NCBI RefSeq assembly: GCF_000383855.1
Contig: NZ_KB912877.1
Span: 4,339,226 to 4,403,225, forward strand
Direction: 5' to 3'
DNA length: 64,000 bases
Source of the DNA: Methylobacter marinus A45
Lineage (GTDB): Bacteria; Pseudomonadota; Gammaproteobacteria; Methylococcales; Methylomonadaceae
Notes under the pieces: generated by a model
Told to the model about the DNA's origin: nothing
The model's input: the letters and a program-made list of their open reading frames with translations, nothing else
Database searches by the model: none
Shown: positions 19,475 to 30,893 of the stretch, piece after piece
Position numbering within the stretch: position 1 is the stretch's first letter
How the letters are laid out: each line of letters starts with the position of its first letter
Position numbers and translations under genes: made by a program

Positions 19475-22143
19475 TGGCTACTATTGAAATCGACGGCGTG
19501 CAATATCAGGTCGAGGCCGGCGAAAGCCTGTTGCCGGTCTGTCTCGCCCTGGGTTTTGACCTGACGTACTTTTGCTGGCATCCGGCCCTGGGCTCGGTAG
19601 GCGCGTGCCGGCAGTGCGCGGTTATCCATTATCACGACCCGGAAGACCAAAAGGGACGCCTGGTCATGGCCTGCATGACGCCCGTGGCGGACGGCATGCG
19701 CCTTTCCATTGAGGCCGAGCAGGCAAGGGAATTCCGCCGCGACAACATCGAACTGCTCATGATCAATCATCCGCACGATTGCCCGGTCTGCGAGGAAGGC
19801 GGAGAATGTCACCTGCAAGACATGACGCTGATGTCCGGCCATACAACTCGCCGTTATCGCGGCAGGAAGCGCACGCATAAAAACCAGTATCTGGGGCCGT
19901 TCATCAATCATGAGATGAACCGCTGCATCGCCTGTTACCGCTGCGTGCGCTTTTACGGCGATTATGCCGGCGGCAAGGATTTGCAGGTATTCGGCATGCA
20001 CAACAACGTCTATTTCGGCCGCTTCGAGGATGGAGTGCTGGAAAACGAATTCAGCGGCAATCTGGTCGAAGTCTGCCCGACCGGCGTCTTTACCGACCGG
20101 ACTTTCAGCGCCCACTATGCGCGCAAATGGGATCTGCAAACCGCACCTTCGGTATGCGCGCACTGCGGCCTGGGCTGCAATACGGCGCCCGGCGAGCGCT
20201 ACGGCGAGCTCAGGCGGGTCATCAACCGCTATAACGGCGAGGTCAACGGCTATTTTCTCTGCGACCGGGGGCGCTTCGGGTACGGTTTCGTCAATAGCCC
20301 CGACCGCATCTTAAAACCGCGTATGCATGATCGAATGGATATCACGCCCGAGGCGGCGCAGCAACAGTTGTGCGATTGGCTGGCCGATAGGGCGATCGGC
20401 ATCGGCTCGCCCCGCGCCTCGCTGGAGGCCAATTTTGCTTTGCGCAGCCGAGTCGGCGAGGAAAATTTCTTTCTCGGCCTGGGCGACAACGAACAGTCGC
20501 TGCTGGAAGCCATTGTCGAAATTTTGCGCCATGGCGGCATCCGCTCCCCGTCGTTGCGGGAGGTCGAGCAGGCCGACGCCGTACTGATTCTGGGCGAGGA
20601 TGTGACCCACAGCGCGCCCAGGCTGGCGCTGTCGTTGCGCCAGTCCGTGCGCAATGCCGCCTTCGAGCGGGCCCGCAGCCTTAATATAGCGCCCTGGCTG
20701 GACAAGCCCGTCAGGGAGCAGCAGATAGACCACCGTAGCCCATTGTTTATCGCCAGTGTTTGCGCAACGCGGCTCGACGACGCTGCCGCGGATACTTATC
20801 GGGGCAGCCCGGAAGACATTGCCCGACTGGGTTTTGCCATCGCGCACGATCTTGACCCTGGCGCCCCTGAACCTGCGGGCTTGAATGATGACGCGCGTGC
20901 GCTGGCTGTCGCTATCGCCGATTGCCTGAGACAGGCGAGGCGTCCGCTGGTGGTGGCCGGGACCGCCAGCGCCAGCCACGCCGTCATCGAAGCCGCATAC
21001 AATGTCGCCAAAGCGCTGCCTGCAAAAGACAGACAATTGACTTTCACGGTGCCTGAATGCAACAGCCTGGGACTTGCCATGATGGGCGGAAGGCGCCTGC
21101 GGCAGGCTTTCGAGGCGGTCCGTGATGCCGGCCGCGTGATTATCCTTGAGAACGATCTTTACCGGCGCGCGCCGGCCTGGGAAGTCGATGCGTTTTTGCA
21201 GGCGGCCGGGCGAGTGGCGGTCATCGATTGCCTGAGCAGCAAGACGGCCGAAAAAGCCGCGCTGCTGTTGCCGGCCGCGACGTTCGCCGAAACAGACGGC
21301 ACGCTGGTCAATAACGAGGGCAGGGCGCAACGTTATTTTCAGGTTTATCCGGCGCCGGAGCCTGTGCGCGGCAGCTGGCAATGGCTGTCGGCCGGCATGG
21401 ACAACTTGAGTTTTGATGCGCTGACCGCCGCTTGCGCAGAAGCCTTCCCGGCGCTGACGGCGATCACCCAAGCGGCGCCCGGCGCGGGCTTTACTGTCGA
21501 CGGCATGAAAATCCCCCGTCAGCCCCGGCGTTACAGCGGCCGCACTGCCATGGAGGCTCATATCAACATTAGCGAGCCCCAGCGACCGGTTGATCCTGAA
21601 ACACCGTTTACTTTTTCGATGGAAGGCGCGGCAGCTGATGTGCCGGCCGCGCTGGAACCGATTATCTGGGCGCCCGGCTGGAATTCCAACCAGGCGGTCA
21701 ACAAATTTCAGGACGGGATCGGGGGGCATCTACGGGGCGGCGATTACGGTATCAGATTGATTGAAGCTTCGGGGGCGCTGGATTGGTTCAACGCAATTCC
21801 TGATGCCTTTAAGCCGGTAAAAAGCCAATGGCGCATCATCCTGCTGCCGCACATTTTCGGTAGCGAGGAATTGAGCCTGCGTTCGCCGCCGCTGGCCGAG
21901 CGCTCGCCGAGTCCCCTGGCCATGCTGAATCCTTCGGATGCCTCGGCGCTGGCCGTACAGGCGGGCGATAGCGTCGAAATCAGCTGTTTTTCCGGCGGGC
22001 CGATCGTGGTGTTGCCCGTAAGCATCGAGCCTAGCCTGCCGGCCGGCTTGCTGGGCATAACGGCCGGCAGGCAGGAAACCCAGCGGTTCCGGCAATCGGA
22101 GCCGGCGACATTGAAAAAAGCGCTCGGGGAGGTGCCGTCATGA
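19474..22143 (+). CDS. nuoG: NADH-quinone oxidoreductase subunit G
   Basis: The 889-residue iron-sulfur subunit. The N-terminal 2Fe-2S domain has Cys in GACRQCAV and ACMTPV. The His-Cys segment is [17 protein letters not shown]. The 4Fe-4S sites are [13 protein letters not shown] and EVCPTGVF. A further CAHCGLGC ... FLCDRGRF corresponds to cluster N7, found in E. coli-type NuoG. The molybdopterin-oxidoreductase-like C-terminal domain follows (about 225-885). Its stop overlaps nuoH by 4 bp. Confidence 0.95.
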   Translation: MATIEIDGVQYQVEAGESLLPVCLALGFDLTYFCWHPALGSVGACRQCAVIHYHDPEDQKGRLVMACMTPVADGMRLSIEAEQAREFRRDNIELLMINHPHDCPVCEEGGECHLQDMTLMSGHTTRRYRGRKRTHKNQYLGPFINHEMNRCIACYRCVRFYGDYAGGKDLQVFGMHNNVYFGRFEDGVLENEFSGNLVEVCPTGVFTDRTFSAHYARKWDLQTAPSVCAHCGLGCNTAPGERYGELRRVINRYNGEVNGYFLCDRGRFGYGFVNSPDRILKPRMHDRMDITPEAAQQQLCDWLADRAIGIGSPRASLEANFALRSRVGEENFFLGLGDNEQSLLEAIVEILRHGGIRSPSLREVEQADAVLILGEDVTHSAPRLALSLRQSVRNAAFERARSLNIAPWLDKPVREQQIDHRSPLFIASVCATRLDDAAADTYRGSPEDIARLGFAIAHDLDPGAPEPAGLNDDARALAVAIADCLRQARRPLVVAGTASASHAVIEAAYNVAKALPAKDRQLTFTVPECNSLGLAMMGGRRLRQAFEAVRDAGRVIILENDLYRRAPAWEVDAFLQAAGRVAVIDCLSSKTAEKAALLLPAATFAETDGTLVNNEGRAQRYFQVYPAPEPVRGSWQWLSAGMDNLSFDALTAACAEAFPALTAITQAAPGAGFTVDGMKIPRQPRRYSGRTAMEAHINISEPQRPVDPETPFTFSMEGAAADVPAALEPIIWAPGWNSNQAVNKFQDGIGGHLRGGDYGIRLIEASGALDWFNAIPDAFKPVKSQWRIILLPHIFGSEELSLRSPPLAERSPSPLAMLNPSDASALAVQAGDSVEISCFSGGPIVVLPVSIEPSLPAGLLGITAGRQETQRFRQSEPATLKKALGEVPS

Positions 22144-23093
22144 ATACGGGGCTGGGCGGTGCTATGGACATTATCGGCATCCTGCTGTCGGTGATTTTCG
22201 TGTCGGCGATGCTGATCTGGGTGGAGCGCCGGCTGTTGGCCGTCTGGCAGGATAGGCTCGGGCCCAACCGGGTCGGTCCCTTGGGCCTGTTTCAGGTCGC
22301 GGCGGACATGATCAAGATGTTTTTCAAGGAGGACTGGATTCCGCCTTTTGCCGACAAACCGGTGTTCGTGCTGGCGCCCACGATCGTGTTCATTACCATG
22401 CTGACCGGCTTCGCCGTGATTCCGTTTGCGCCGGGCGTCGGCATCATCGATTTCAATTTCGGGCTGCTCTATTTCCTGGCGCTGACGTCCTTGTCCGTCT
22501 ATAGCGTCGTGCTGGCGGGCTATGCCTCCAACAACAAATATTCGATGCTGGGCAGTCTGCGCGCCGCGGCCCAGACCGTCAGCTACGAGGTGTTTATGGG
22601 CATTTCCATCATGGGCGTGGTCATGCTGTCCGGCACGTTCAACCTGCGCGAGATCGTCGAGGCCCAGCGCGACGGCTGGTTCATCCTGCCCCAGTTTGCG
22701 GGCTTTATCGTGTTTCTGGTGGCGGCCGTGGCCGAAAGCCGCCGGGCGCCGTTCGACCTGCCCGAAGCCGAGCAGGAGCTGATAGCAGGCTTCCATATCG
22801 AGTACTCGGGCATGAAATTCGGCATGTTTTTCGTCGGCGAGTATCTCGGCATTACTCTCAGTTCCGCCATGATCGTGACCTTGTTTTTCGGCGGCTGGCT
22901 GGGGCCCTGGCTGCCGCCGCTGGTCTGGTTCTGCCTGAAAACCGCGGCCTTCATCCTGTTCTTTATTCTGCTGCGCGGGTCACTGCCGCGGCCGCGCTAT
23001 GACCAGCTCATGACCTTCGGCTGGAAAGCCATGCTGCCGGTGGCGTTGTTGAACCTGCTCGCTACCGGCGCCGTAGCGCTTTCCAGCGCATGA
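22140..23093 (+). CDS. nuoH: NADH-quinone oxidoreductase subunit H
   Basis: A 317-residue membrane subunit (ND1-like, eight helices) forming part of the quinone chamber. Family signatures are [20 protein letters not shown] and [20 protein letters not shown] near the N-terminus, the acidic loop [20 protein letters not shown], and [19 protein letters not shown] 22140 overlaps nuoG (ATGA); ATG 22164 is an alternative start. Confidence 0.95.
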   Translation: MNTGLGGAMDIIGILLSVIFVSAMLIWVERRLLAVWQDRLGPNRVGPLGLFQVAADMIKMFFKEDWIPPFADKPVFVLAPTIVFITMLTGFAVIPFAPGVGIIDFNFGLLYFLALTSLSVYSVVLAGYASNNKYSMLGSLRAAAQTVSYEVFMGISIMGVVMLSGTFNLREIVEAQRDGWFILPQFAGFIVFLVAAVAESRRAPFDLPEAEQELIAGFHIEYSGMKFGMFFVGEYLGITLSSAMIVTLFFGGWLGPWLPPLVWFCLKTAAFILFFILLRGSLPRPRYDQLMTFGWKAMLPVALLNLLATGAVALSSA

Positions 23094-23102
23094 GGAGAGA
23101 CC

Positions 23103-23618
23103 ATGCTGAGTCAATTACGCACCTTGTGGGAAGTCTTCAAGCATATCTTCACGAAGCCCGACACGATCGAATATCCCGAGCAGAAGCGGGCGCTGTCTCC
23201 GCGCTACCGGGGGCGCATCGTGCTGACGCGCGACCCGGACGGCGAGGAACGCTGCGTGGCTTGCAATCTGTGCGCCGTCGCCTGCCCCGTCGATTGCATC
23301 GCGCTGCAGAAAGCCGAGGACGAGAACGGGCGCTGGTACCCGGCCTTTTTCCGCATTAATTTTTCCCGCTGCATTATGTGCGGCTTCTGCGAGGAAGCCT
23401 GCCCGACCTACGCGATCCAGCTGACGCCGGATTTCGAGATGTGCGAATACGACCGCCAGAACATGGTCTATGAAAAGCAGCATCTTTTGATCGACGGCAC
23501 GGGCAAGTACCACGATTACAATTTTTACCGCGTGGCCGGCATGGCGGTCGGCGGCAAGGACAAGGGCGAGGCCGAAAACGAGGCGCCGCCCGTCGATGTT
23601 AAAACGCTGTTGCCATAA
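23103..23618 (+). CDS. nuoI: NADH-quinone oxidoreductase subunit I
   Basis: A 171-residue ferredoxin-like subunit with two 4Fe-4S clusters (N6a/N6b): [16 protein letters not shown] and [16 protein letters not shown]. It connects the NuoG and NuoB clusters. It is preceded by AGGAGAGACC close to the ATG. The Cys pattern is complete and the length is normal. Confidence 0.96.
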   Translation: MLSQLRTLWEVFKHIFTKPDTIEYPEQKRALSPRYRGRIVLTRDPDGEERCVACNLCAVACPVDCIALQKAEDENGRWYPAFFRINFSRCIMCGFCEEACPTYAIQLTPDFEMCEYDRQNMVYEKQHLLIDGTGKYHDYNFYRVAGMAVGGKDKGEAENEAPPVDVKTLLP

Positions 23619-23629
23619 GGAGCGCATGT

Positions 23630-24139
23630 ATGGAATTGGTCCTGTTTTCTATCTCATCGGCCGTCGCCGTGTTCGCGACGGTCATGATGATCACGCGCGT
23701 GAATGCCGTGCATGGACTGCTTTACCTGATCCTGTCGTTGCTGGCCGTGGGTGTCCTGTTTTTCCTGCTGGGCGCGCATTTTGCCGCTGTGTTGGAAGTG
23801 ATTATCTACGCCGGCGCCATCATGGTCATGTTCGTTTTCGTGATCATGATGCTCAATCAGGGCGAGAAAACCACGGATCAGGAGCGCGCTTGGCTGACGC
23901 CGGGCATCTGGATAGGGCCTTCGGTGTTGGCGTTGATTCTGTTCGCGGAAGTCCTGGTAGTGATTGCCGGCGGCGGCAGCGCCGAAACCGGGCAACTGGT
24001 GGATTCCAAGCAAGTCGGGATCGCCTTGTACGGCCCTTATCTGTTAGCTGTGGAGCTGGCTTCGATGCTGTTGCTGGCGGGGCTGGTCGGCGCGTATCAC
24101 CTCGGCAAGCCCATGATGGCTAAAAGGAGGGAGGCATGA
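23630..24139 (+). CDS. nuoJ: NADH-quinone oxidoreductase subunit J
   Basis: A 169-residue ND6-like membrane subunit with five predicted helices. The conserved TM3 stretch [18 protein letters not shown] includes the pi-bulge region. It is preceded by AAGGAGCGCATGT. It overlaps nuoK by 4 bp (ATGA). Confidence 0.95.
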   Translation: MELVLFSISSAVAVFATVMMITRVNAVHGLLYLILSLLAVGVLFFLLGAHFAAVLEVIIYAGAIMVMFVFVIMMLNQGEKTTDQERAWLTPGIWIGPSVLALILFAEVLVVIAGGGSAETGQLVDSKQVGIALYGPYLLAVELASMLLLAGLVGAYHLGKPMMAKRREA

Positions 24140-24444
24140 ACGGGATACCGATGGCGTACGGCTTGCTGTTGTCGGCCGTGCTGTTTGCGCTGGGGCTCGT
24201 CGGCGTGCTGGTGCGGCGCAATCTGATTTTCATGCTGATGTCGTTGGAAATCATGTTCAACGCGGCGGGCCTGGCTTTTGTCGTGGCCGGGTCGCGCTGG
24301 GGACAGGCGGATGGGCAGATTATGTTTCTGCTGATCCTGACGCTGGCCGCGGCGGAAGTCGGCGTCGGCCTGGGGCTGGTCATGCAGGTTTTTCATCGTT
24401 TCCATACGCTGGATGCGGATGCGGTGGATCAGATGAAAGGGTAG
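24136..24444 (+). CDS. nuoK: NADH-quinone oxidoreductase subunit K
   Basis: A 102-residue ND4L-like membrane subunit with three helices. It has the conserved Glu residues of the proton path in [13 protein letters not shown] and [17 protein letters not shown]. Its stop codon lies inside the first arm of the repeat element that separates it from nuoL. Confidence 0.95.
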   Translation: MNGIPMAYGLLLSAVLFALGLVGVLVRRNLIFMLMSLEIMFNAAGLAFVVAGSRWGQADGQIMFLLILTLAAAEVGVGLGLVMQVFHRFHTLDADAVDQMKG

Positions 24445-24600
24445 GGTATTGCATGCCTTTTTCAAAATTTGCCGGTTCATTCGAGTTTTGAAAAGGTACG
24501 CGGTGCGTACCCTACAGCATGTGTAGGCTGGGTTGGAGCTTTAGCGGAAACCGGCATGGGCGGCCCCGAAATGCTGGGTTTATCAACCTAGCCTACCGCT
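24441..24600. repeat. palindromic repeat element between nuoK and nuoL
   Basis: The only sizeable gap in the nuo operon (195 bp). It holds nested inverted repeats. GTAGGGTA at 24441-24448 pairs with TACCCTAC at 24508-24515 and encloses a CTTTTTCAAAA / TTTTGAAAAG stem. GTAGGCTGGGTTG at 24523-24535 pairs with CAACCTAGCCTAC at 24584-24596 (12 of 13). The second unit has the look of a dispersed REP/MITE-like intergenic element. It could modulate expression of the distal nuoLMN genes or simply be tolerated; a strong ribosome site follows it before nuoL. Confidence 0.7.
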
Positions 24601-24639
24601 GATTAAATTAGGCGAACTTTCTGCATATAAGGAGGGCAG

Positions 24640-26466
24640 GTGATTGAATGGCTTTGGCTGGCGCCGCTGTTTCCGTTGCTCGGTTTTTTAATCCTGATAC
24701 TGGCCGGCGATAAATTGTCCGGACCGGCAGTGGCTTGGGTCGGGGTCGGATCTGTCGGGCTGTCGGCTATTTTAGCTGCGCTGGTCGGCACCGCGTTTCT
24801 GTCAGGCGATCAGGTACCTTACCGGCTGGTGCTGGGTTCATGGATGGTTGTCGGCGATCTGTCGCTGCCGTTCGGGTTTTATCTGGACGCCTTGTCGGTC
24901 ACGATGCTGTTTGTCGTGACCGGCGTCGGTTTTCTGATCCACGTTTATTCGGCTGACTTCATGGCGGACGATGCCGGCTACGCGCGTTTTTTCGCCTACA
25001 TGAATCTGTTTGTCAGCGCCATGCTGGTGCTGGTGCTGGCGGATAACTTGGCGATGCTGTATCTGGGCTGGGAAGGGGTCGGGCTTGGTAGTTATCTGTT
25101 GATCGGCTTCTGGTATGAGGACCCGAACAACGGCTATGCGGCGCGCAAGGTCTTTGTGATGACGCGGGTCGGCGACACGTCATTGGCGCTGGGCTTATTT
25201 TTGCTGTTTACGCAGTTGCACACGCTTGATATTCAGGCCGTCTTACGGGCCTCAAGCCAATGGCAAGCCGGAACTTGGCTGCCGGTTGCGGCCTCTGCGT
25301 TGCTGCTGGGCGGCGCGGTCGGCAAGTCCGCGCAGTTGCCGCTGCAAACCTGGTTGCCGGATGCCATGGCCGGCCCTACGCCGGTCAGCGCCTTGATCCA
25401 TGCCGCGACCATGGTGACGGCTGGCGTCTACCTGATTGCCAGAACCCATACTCTGTTTACGCTGGCGCCTGCCGTGCAGTTTGCTGTCGCGCTGGTCGGA
25501 ACGGTGACCTTATTAATAGCCGGCTGTTCGGCGCTGGTTCAGACCGATATCAAGCGTATTCTGGCTTATTCGACGATCAGCCAGATCGGCTACATGTTTC
25601 TGGCCCTGGGCGTCGGCGCCTGGTCGGCGGCTATTTTCCATCTGTTGACGCACGCCTTTTTCAAGGCCTTGCTGTTCCTTGCCGCCGGGGCGGTCATTTT
25701 CTGTTTTCACCACGAGCACGACATTTTCAGGATGGGCGGCTTGCGTAAGGCCATGCCGGTCGCATTCTGGAGTTTTGTGATCGGCAGCGCCGCGCTGGCC
25801 GCGTTGCCGCTTACGTCCGGCTATTACAGCAAGCACGACATTCTGCTGGCGACTTTCGATGCCTCGCCCGGTTTGTGGGCGGCCGGTTGCCTGGGTGCGC
25901 TGATCACGGGCATTTACAGTTTCCGCTTGGTATTTGTGGTGTTTTTCGGTCCCGAACGCCCTGGCGTCGAGCGGGCCATCGGCTGGCGCATGGGGTTGCC
26001 GCTGCTGGTGTTGTGCGGGCTGGCGCTGTTGGGCGGCCTGCTGCGGATACCGCTGGATTCGGTGTTTCCTGTGGCCGTTGAGGCGCATCGCGGTTTCGAT
26101 GCCGTGAGCGGTATAACGCTGGCGGCGCCCGTGGCCGGTCTGGCGATCGCGGCATTGTTTTATTTGACCGGTACGTTTTCAGTACGGCGGCTGGTTTCTT
26201 CGGGATGGGGTAGGGGTATACAAAACTACTGGTTTAGCGGCTGGGGGTTGGATAGTCTTTATAACGCATTACTAATACGACCATTCAAGGCCATTGCCGG
26301 ATTCAACAAAGATGATGTGGTGGATGCGGGATATACCGCCATAGCAAAGCTCAGCTTGGGCCTTCATTATCTGACCAGTGCATCGCAGACCGGGCGGCTG
26401 CGCGGGTATGCGGCAGCCATGGGTTTTGGCGCCGTGCTGATCATTGCCGTAGGATTGCTGTCATGA
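24640..26466 (+). CDS. nuoL: NADH-quinone oxidoreductase subunit L
   Basis: A 608-residue antiporter-like proton-pumping subunit (ND5) with about 14-16 helices. Conserved features are [17 protein letters not shown], the Lys in [35 protein letters not shown] and [21 protein letters not shown] chose GTG 24640 because AAGGAGG lies just upstream. It overlaps nuoM by 4 bp. Confidence 0.95.
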   Translation: MIEWLWLAPLFPLLGFLILILAGDKLSGPAVAWVGVGSVGLSAILAALVGTAFLSGDQVPYRLVLGSWMVVGDLSLPFGFYLDALSVTMLFVVTGVGFLIHVYSADFMADDAGYARFFAYMNLFVSAMLVLVLADNLAMLYLGWEGVGLGSYLLIGFWYEDPNNGYAARKVFVMTRVGDTSLALGLFLLFTQLHTLDIQAVLRASSQWQAGTWLPVAASALLLGGAVGKSAQLPLQTWLPDAMAGPTPVSALIHAATMVTAGVYLIARTHTLFTLAPAVQFAVALVGTVTLLIAGCSALVQTDIKRILAYSTISQIGYMFLALGVGAWSAAIFHLLTHAFFKALLFLAAGAVIFCFHHEHDIFRMGGLRKAMPVAFWSFVIGSAALAALPLTSGYYSKHDILLATFDASPGLWAAGCLGALITGIYSFRLVFVVFFGPERPGVERAIGWRMGLPLLVLCGLALLGGLLRIPLDSVFPVAVEAHRGFDAVSGITLAAPVAGLAIAALFYLTGTFSVRRLVSSGWGRGIQNYWFSGWGLDSLYNALLIRPFKAIAGFNKDDVVDAGYTAIAKLSLGLHYLTSASQTGRLRGYAAAMGFGAVLIIAVGLLS

Positions 26467-27947
26467 TGCTGCTGGCGCTGGTTGCGGTTTTGTTTTTGGG
26501 CGGATTGGCGGCTTTGATTTCCGAGCGCTGGAGCCCTGCCACTCCGCGCTGGATTGCTTTGGCGGCGCTGGCACTTGAGTTTGTGCTGGTGCTGTTACAG
26601 TATTTGCTGACCACCGATCAATCATCGGCCTGGATAGCCGATCTGAAGCGGCCATGGATTGCGCGTTTTGGTATCGGTTTTCATCTGGCCATGGACGGGC
26701 TCAGCTTGGCGTTGGTCATGCTGACTGTTGTGCTCGGTTTCATGGCGGTCAGCTGTTCCTGGACCGAGATCAAACAGCGGCCGGGTTTCTTTTACTTCAA
26801 TCTGCTGATGTGCCTGGCTGGGACTGTAGGCGTTTTTCTGGCGCTGGATCTGTTCCTGTTTTTTTTCAGTTGGGAAGTCATGATTATCCCGATGTATTTT
26901 TTGATCAGCATCTGGGGCCACGAAGACCGCACCGCAGCGGCTATCAAGTTTGTCATTTTCACGCAGGTGAGCGGTCTGCTGATGCTGCTGGCTATCGTCA
27001 TGCTGGCGCTGATCTATCACGGCGACACCGGTGTTTACAGTTTCGACTATTTTGATCTGCTGGGTACACGTCTCGATGCGGACACAGCATTCTGGCTGAT
27101 GCTGGGCTTTTTTGTCGCGTTTACGGTCAAGTTGCCGTCGGTGCCGTTTCATACCTGGCTGCCGGATGCGCATACGCAGGCGCCGACCGGCGGCAGCGTT
27201 ATTCTGGCCGGCGTCATGCTGAAAACCGGCGCTTACGGCCTGCTGCGCTTTGTCATCCCGCTGTTTCCCGAGGCGGCGCATCAGTTTGCGCCGGTCGCCA
27301 TGGCGCTAGGCGCCGTGAGCGTGCTTTACGCGGCCATGATGGCTTTCGCCCAGTCCGACCTGAAACGGCTGATCGCCTATACCAGTGTCAGCCACATGGG
27401 CTTTGTGCTCTTGGGTGTGTTTGCCTGGAATCTGCTGGCGTTACAGGGTGCGGTCATGACCATGCTGGCGCACGGCATCAGTGCCGCAGCCTTGTTCATG
27501 ATCGCCGGCGCTTTGCAGGAGCGTCTGCATACACGCGAGATGGGCAACATGGGCGGGTTTTGGACTGCGATGCCGCGTCTGTCGGCCGTGGCGCTGTTCT
27601 TCGCTATTGCCTCATTAGGCTTGCCGGGATTGGGCAATTTCTTAGGTGAATTTCTGGTGTTGCTGGGCGCTTTCAAAGTCAGCATGGCGCTGACGGCTTT
27701 AGCCGCACTGGTCATGATCCTGTCTCCGATTTATGCCCTGTTCATCATACAGAAAGCCTTTCATGGCCCTTTGCGGCAACCGTATCCTATAGCGGATTTC
27801 GGCTACCGGGATATGGCCGCCATGGGACTGCTGGTGATTGCCAGCGTCTGGCTGGGACTGCATCCTCATTTGGTGCTTAGTGAGACGGAGCCATCATTAC
27901 AGACCCTGCAAAGTTCTGCCGCAATGGAATCGACCGATGAACAGTAG
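26463..27947 (+). CDS. nuoM: NADH-quinone oxidoreductase subunit M
   Basis: A 494-residue antiporter-like proton-pumping subunit (ND4). It has the conserved Glu in FFFSWEVMIIPMYFLI, the Lys in VKLPSVPFHTWLPDAHTQAP, the signature APTGGSVILAGVMLKTGAYG and FAQSDLKRLIAYTSVSHMG. It overlaps nuoL by 4 bp and nuoN by 11 bp. Confidence 0.95.
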   Translation: MMLLALVAVLFLGGLAALISERWSPATPRWIALAALALEFVLVLLQYLLTTDQSSAWIADLKRPWIARFGIGFHLAMDGLSLALVMLTVVLGFMAVSCSWTEIKQRPGFFYFNLLMCLAGTVGVFLALDLFLFFFSWEVMIIPMYFLISIWGHEDRTAAAIKFVIFTQVSGLLMLLAIVMLALIYHGDTGVYSFDYFDLLGTRLDADTAFWLMLGFFVAFTVKLPSVPFHTWLPDAHTQAPTGGSVILAGVMLKTGAYGLLRFVIPLFPEAAHQFAPVAMALGAVSVLYAAMMAFAQSDLKRLIAYTSVSHMGFVLLGVFAWNLLALQGAVMTMLAHGISAAALFMIAGALQERLHTREMGNMGGFWTAMPRLSAVALFFAIASLGLPGLGNFLGEFLVLLGAFKVSMALTALAALVMILSPIYALFIIQKAFHGPLRQPYPIADFGYRDMAAMGLLVIASVWLGLHPHLVLSETEPSLQTLQSSAAMESTDEQ

Positions 27948-29376
27948 CCAATTGATCGCTTTTTTGCCTGTCATCTGCATCGCCGCGGCGGCGGTAGTTG
28001 TGATGCTGACTATTGCCGTCAGGCGCCATTTCACGCTGACCTGCCTCATGGCCGGCCTGGGCCTTCTGGTTTCCCTGCTGGCGCTGGCGATGGCAGGGCG
28101 CCAAGGTCCCGTTCAGGTGACGCCTCTTATCCGGGTGGACGCCTACGGACGCTTCGTTATGGCGCTGTTGCTGGCAGCGGGTCTTGCCGTCATCGCTTTT
28201 TGCTATGATTATTTCAAGAATCGTGAAGGCGAAAACGAGGAGCTGCTGTTTTTGATACTCGCCGCGCTCTTGGGAGCTTCCGTGCTGGTCACCAGTTGCC
28301 ATTTCGCGACTTTTTTCATTGGTCTGGAAACGCTCAGCGTTTCTCTGTTCGTGCTGGTCGGTTATGTTCTCGGTCAATCCGGATCGCTGGAAGCGGCGGT
28401 CAAATACCTGGTCCTGTCGGGGGTGTCGTCCGCCTTCCTGCTGATGGGCATGGCGCTGATCTACGCGCAATGCGGGCAGCTCAACTTCAGCGGCATAGAG
28501 CAGTATCTGGCCAGCCAGGAGCTATTTAACGGTATGGTGCTAACCGGTATTGTTTTCATCGTCGCCGGTGTCGGTTTCAAGCTGTCTCTGGTGCCGTTTC
28601 ATCTATGGACGCCCGATGTCTATGAAGGCGCCCCGGCGCCGGTGACGGCATTTATTGCCACGGTCTCGAAAGGTGCCGTTTTCATTCTGTTGCTGCGCTT
28701 TTTTCTCAGCAGCGGCGGCTATTTCTATGGGCCGGCGCTGACGGTTTTCAGCGTCATGGCGGTGGCCTCTATTCTGGTCGGCAATGTGCTGGCGTTGCTG
28801 CAAAATAACGTCAAACGCATGCTGGCCTACTCATCCATCGCGCACATGGGCTATCTGCTGATCGCCTTCATTGCCGGCGGCCGCATCGCGCCGAACCTCG
28901 TCGTTGAGTCCGTCACTTTTTATCTGGTCGCTTACTTCATGACCACGCTGGGCGCTTTCGGCGTCGTCTCAATTTTATCTACGCCACAGGCAGAAGCGGT
29001 GGCGTTGTCGTTTTATCACGGGCTTTTCTGGCGCCGGCCGGGGCTGGCGGCGATTTTTACTTTCATGTTACTGTCGCTGGCCGGCATTCCGCTGACGGCC
29101 GGCTTCATCGGCAAATTCTATATTTTCGCGGCCGGCGCCGACGGGCGATTGTGGGGACTGCTGTTGATGCTGATTATCGGCAGCGGCCTGGGGCTTTATT
29201 ACTACTTGAGGCTCATCGTGGTCATGTCGATGAGTCAGGAAACTGGCATTGATGCGGGTCATGAGGCGGCTTTTGGCCGGGTTTCCTCGGTGATCCTGGC
29301 CGTGCTGACCGTACTGCTGGTCTGGTTCGGGATTTATCCCGGCTATCTGATGAGCTTAATTCAGGGCTTGTACTGA
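27937..29376 (+). CDS. nuoN: NADH-quinone oxidoreductase subunit N
   Basis: A 479-residue antiporter-like proton-pumping subunit (ND2), the last gene of the operon. Motifs are FFIGLETLSVSLFVLVGYV (conserved Glu), FKLSLVPFHLWTPDVYEGAP (conserved Lys and family signature), and NNVKRMLAYSSIAHMGYLL. I start at ATG 27937, inside the end of nuoM; the reading frame is open further upstream but there the sequence is a nuoM shadow. No clear terminator follows; about 68 bp separate it from the next gene. Confidence 0.95.
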   Translation: MNSSQLIAFLPVICIAAAAVVVMLTIAVRRHFTLTCLMAGLGLLVSLLALAMAGRQGPVQVTPLIRVDAYGRFVMALLLAAGLAVIAFCYDYFKNREGENEELLFLILAALLGASVLVTSCHFATFFIGLETLSVSLFVLVGYVLGQSGSLEAAVKYLVLSGVSSAFLLMGMALIYAQCGQLNFSGIEQYLASQELFNGMVLTGIVFIVAGVGFKLSLVPFHLWTPDVYEGAPAPVTAFIATVSKGAVFILLLRFFLSSGGYFYGPALTVFSVMAVASILVGNVLALLQNNVKRMLAYSSIAHMGYLLIAFIAGGRIAPNLVVESVTFYLVAYFMTTLGAFGVVSILSTPQAEAVALSFYHGLFWRRPGLAAIFTFMLLSLAGIPLTAGFIGKFYIFAAGADGRLWGLLLMLIIGSGLGLYYYLRLIVVMSMSQETGIDAGHEAAFGRVSSVILAVLTVLLVWFGIYPGYLMSLIQGLY

Positions 29377-29444
29377 TTTCTTATGTTTGATAACGAACGG
29401 AAATGATCAATCCGTAAGCGCATTTTATGGAAAGTTAATTTAAG

Positions 29445-30842
29445 GTGGGCATTTATGACAAAGTTGAATACGACAACCGGCAACCGCTCCCACCAGTATC
29501 GAATGCCGATGTAACGGCATGGCCGAGAAAACAGGGCATGCCCATGCGTAGCAAGCAACTGACCATTGATGCTGAACTGGATAGGCTACAGTGTGCGACA
29601 TTCTGCTATTTTCTGCACGAGACCAATCCCGCCAACGGGCTCGTGATCGACAAAACCGAGGCGAATTGGCCGGCCAGTATCGCCGCCATCGGTCTCGCGC
29701 TGGCCTCTTATCCCGTAGGCGTTGAGCGAGGGTTTATAGCGCGTTCCCTGGCGGTGGAACGCGTGCTGACGACGCTGCGTTTTTTCTGGAACAGCCCGCA
29801 AGGCCCCGAGCCTGACGCGACCGGCTACCGAGGCTTTTATTACCATTTTCTTGATATGCAGACTGGCCGGCGCGTCTGGCAATGCGAGTTGTCGACTATA
29901 GACACCGCCTTTCTGCTGGCGGGCGCGTTGACGGCGGGCATCTATTTTGATGCGAATACGGCCGACGAACAGGAAATCCGCACGCTTGCCGACGCACTCT
30001 ATCAGCGCGCGGACTGGCAATGGGCGCAAAACCAGGGCGCAACGGTTACGCACGGCTGGAAGCCGGAGACGGGCTTTCTGACGTATCGCTGGGAAGGCTA
30101 TGATGAAGCGCTGATTCTGTATATTCTCGGCCTGGGATCGCCCACGCACCCACTGCCCGAAAGCAGTTACGAAGCCTGGGCTTCCACTTATCAATGGGAC
30201 AGCTATGGTGACTATGAGTATCTTTACGCCGGGTCTTTGTTCACGCACCAGCTCTCGCATATCTGGATTGATTTCCGCGATATCCGGGACGCGTTTATGC
30301 GCGATAAAGGCATCGATTATTTTGAGAACAGCCGCCGTGCAACTTATATACAACGACAATACGCGATAAACAATCCATTCAAATTCAAGGGCTATGATCA
30401 GTGTTGCTGGGGCATTACCGCGAGCGACGGCCCTGGACCTAGCACCGTCAAAGTGAACGGCATACAGCGCCGATTCTTCGATTACTTGGCGCGCGGCGTT
30501 CCCTATGGGCCCGACGATGGCACTATTGCACCGTGGGCAGTGGTCGCGTCTTTGCCATTTGCGCCCGAGATCGTGCTGCCGGCAATCAATTACTGTATTC
30601 ACCAGGTTAAATTGACAGCGCTCAATCCCTACGGCTTCAAGGCGACTTTTAATCCAACCTTTCCGGAAAAACGCGGCCATCCTTACGGCTGGGTGTCGCC
30701 CTGGCATTACGGACTTAATCAGGGACCTATTGTGTTGATGATCGAAAATTACCGTAGCGGTCTGGTGTGGCAATTGATGAGGAGCTGTCCATACGTTGCG
30801 GACGGCCTGCGGCGAGCCGGTTTTACCGGAGGTTGGCTGTGA
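29445..30842 (+). CDS. putative glucoamylase-family glycoside hydrolase
   Basis: A 465-residue protein resembling the conserved putative glucoamylase family (PF10091-type). It has FYYHFLDMQTGRRVWQCELS and STIDTAFLLAGALTAGIYFD, then WEGYDEALILYILGLGSPTH and the C-terminal GWVSPWHYGLNQGPIVLMIE. It may act on glucans or oligosaccharides; no signal peptide is evident, so a cytosolic role is likely. Start codon GTG 29445 is uncertain: ATG 29538 is an alternative, and the extra N-terminal 31 residues are not conserved-looking. It sits 51 bp before zwf, so a link with sugar-phosphate metabolism is plausible. Confidence 0.8.
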   Translation: MGIYDKVEYDNRQPLPPVSNADVTAWPRKQGMPMRSKQLTIDAELDRLQCATFCYFLHETNPANGLVIDKTEANWPASIAAIGLALASYPVGVERGFIARSLAVERVLTTLRFFWNSPQGPEPDATGYRGFYYHFLDMQTGRRVWQCELSTIDTAFLLAGALTAGIYFDANTADEQEIRTLADALYQRADWQWAQNQGATVTHGWKPETGFLTYRWEGYDEALILYILGLGSPTHPLPESSYEAWASTYQWDSYGDYEYLYAGSLFTHQLSHIWIDFRDIRDAFMRDKGIDYFENSRRATYIQRQYAINNPFKFKGYDQCCWGITASDGPGPSTVKVNGIQRRFFDYLARGVPYGPDDGTIAPWAVVASLPFAPEIVLPAINYCIHQVKLTALNPYGFKATFNPTFPEKRGHPYGWVSPWHYGLNQGPIVLMIENYRSGLVWQLMRSCPYVADGLRRAGFTGGWL

Positions 30843-30893
30843 GAAACCGCCAGCAAACAACAGTGGGGCGAAACAGGAAAGGAGGGTATTGAT

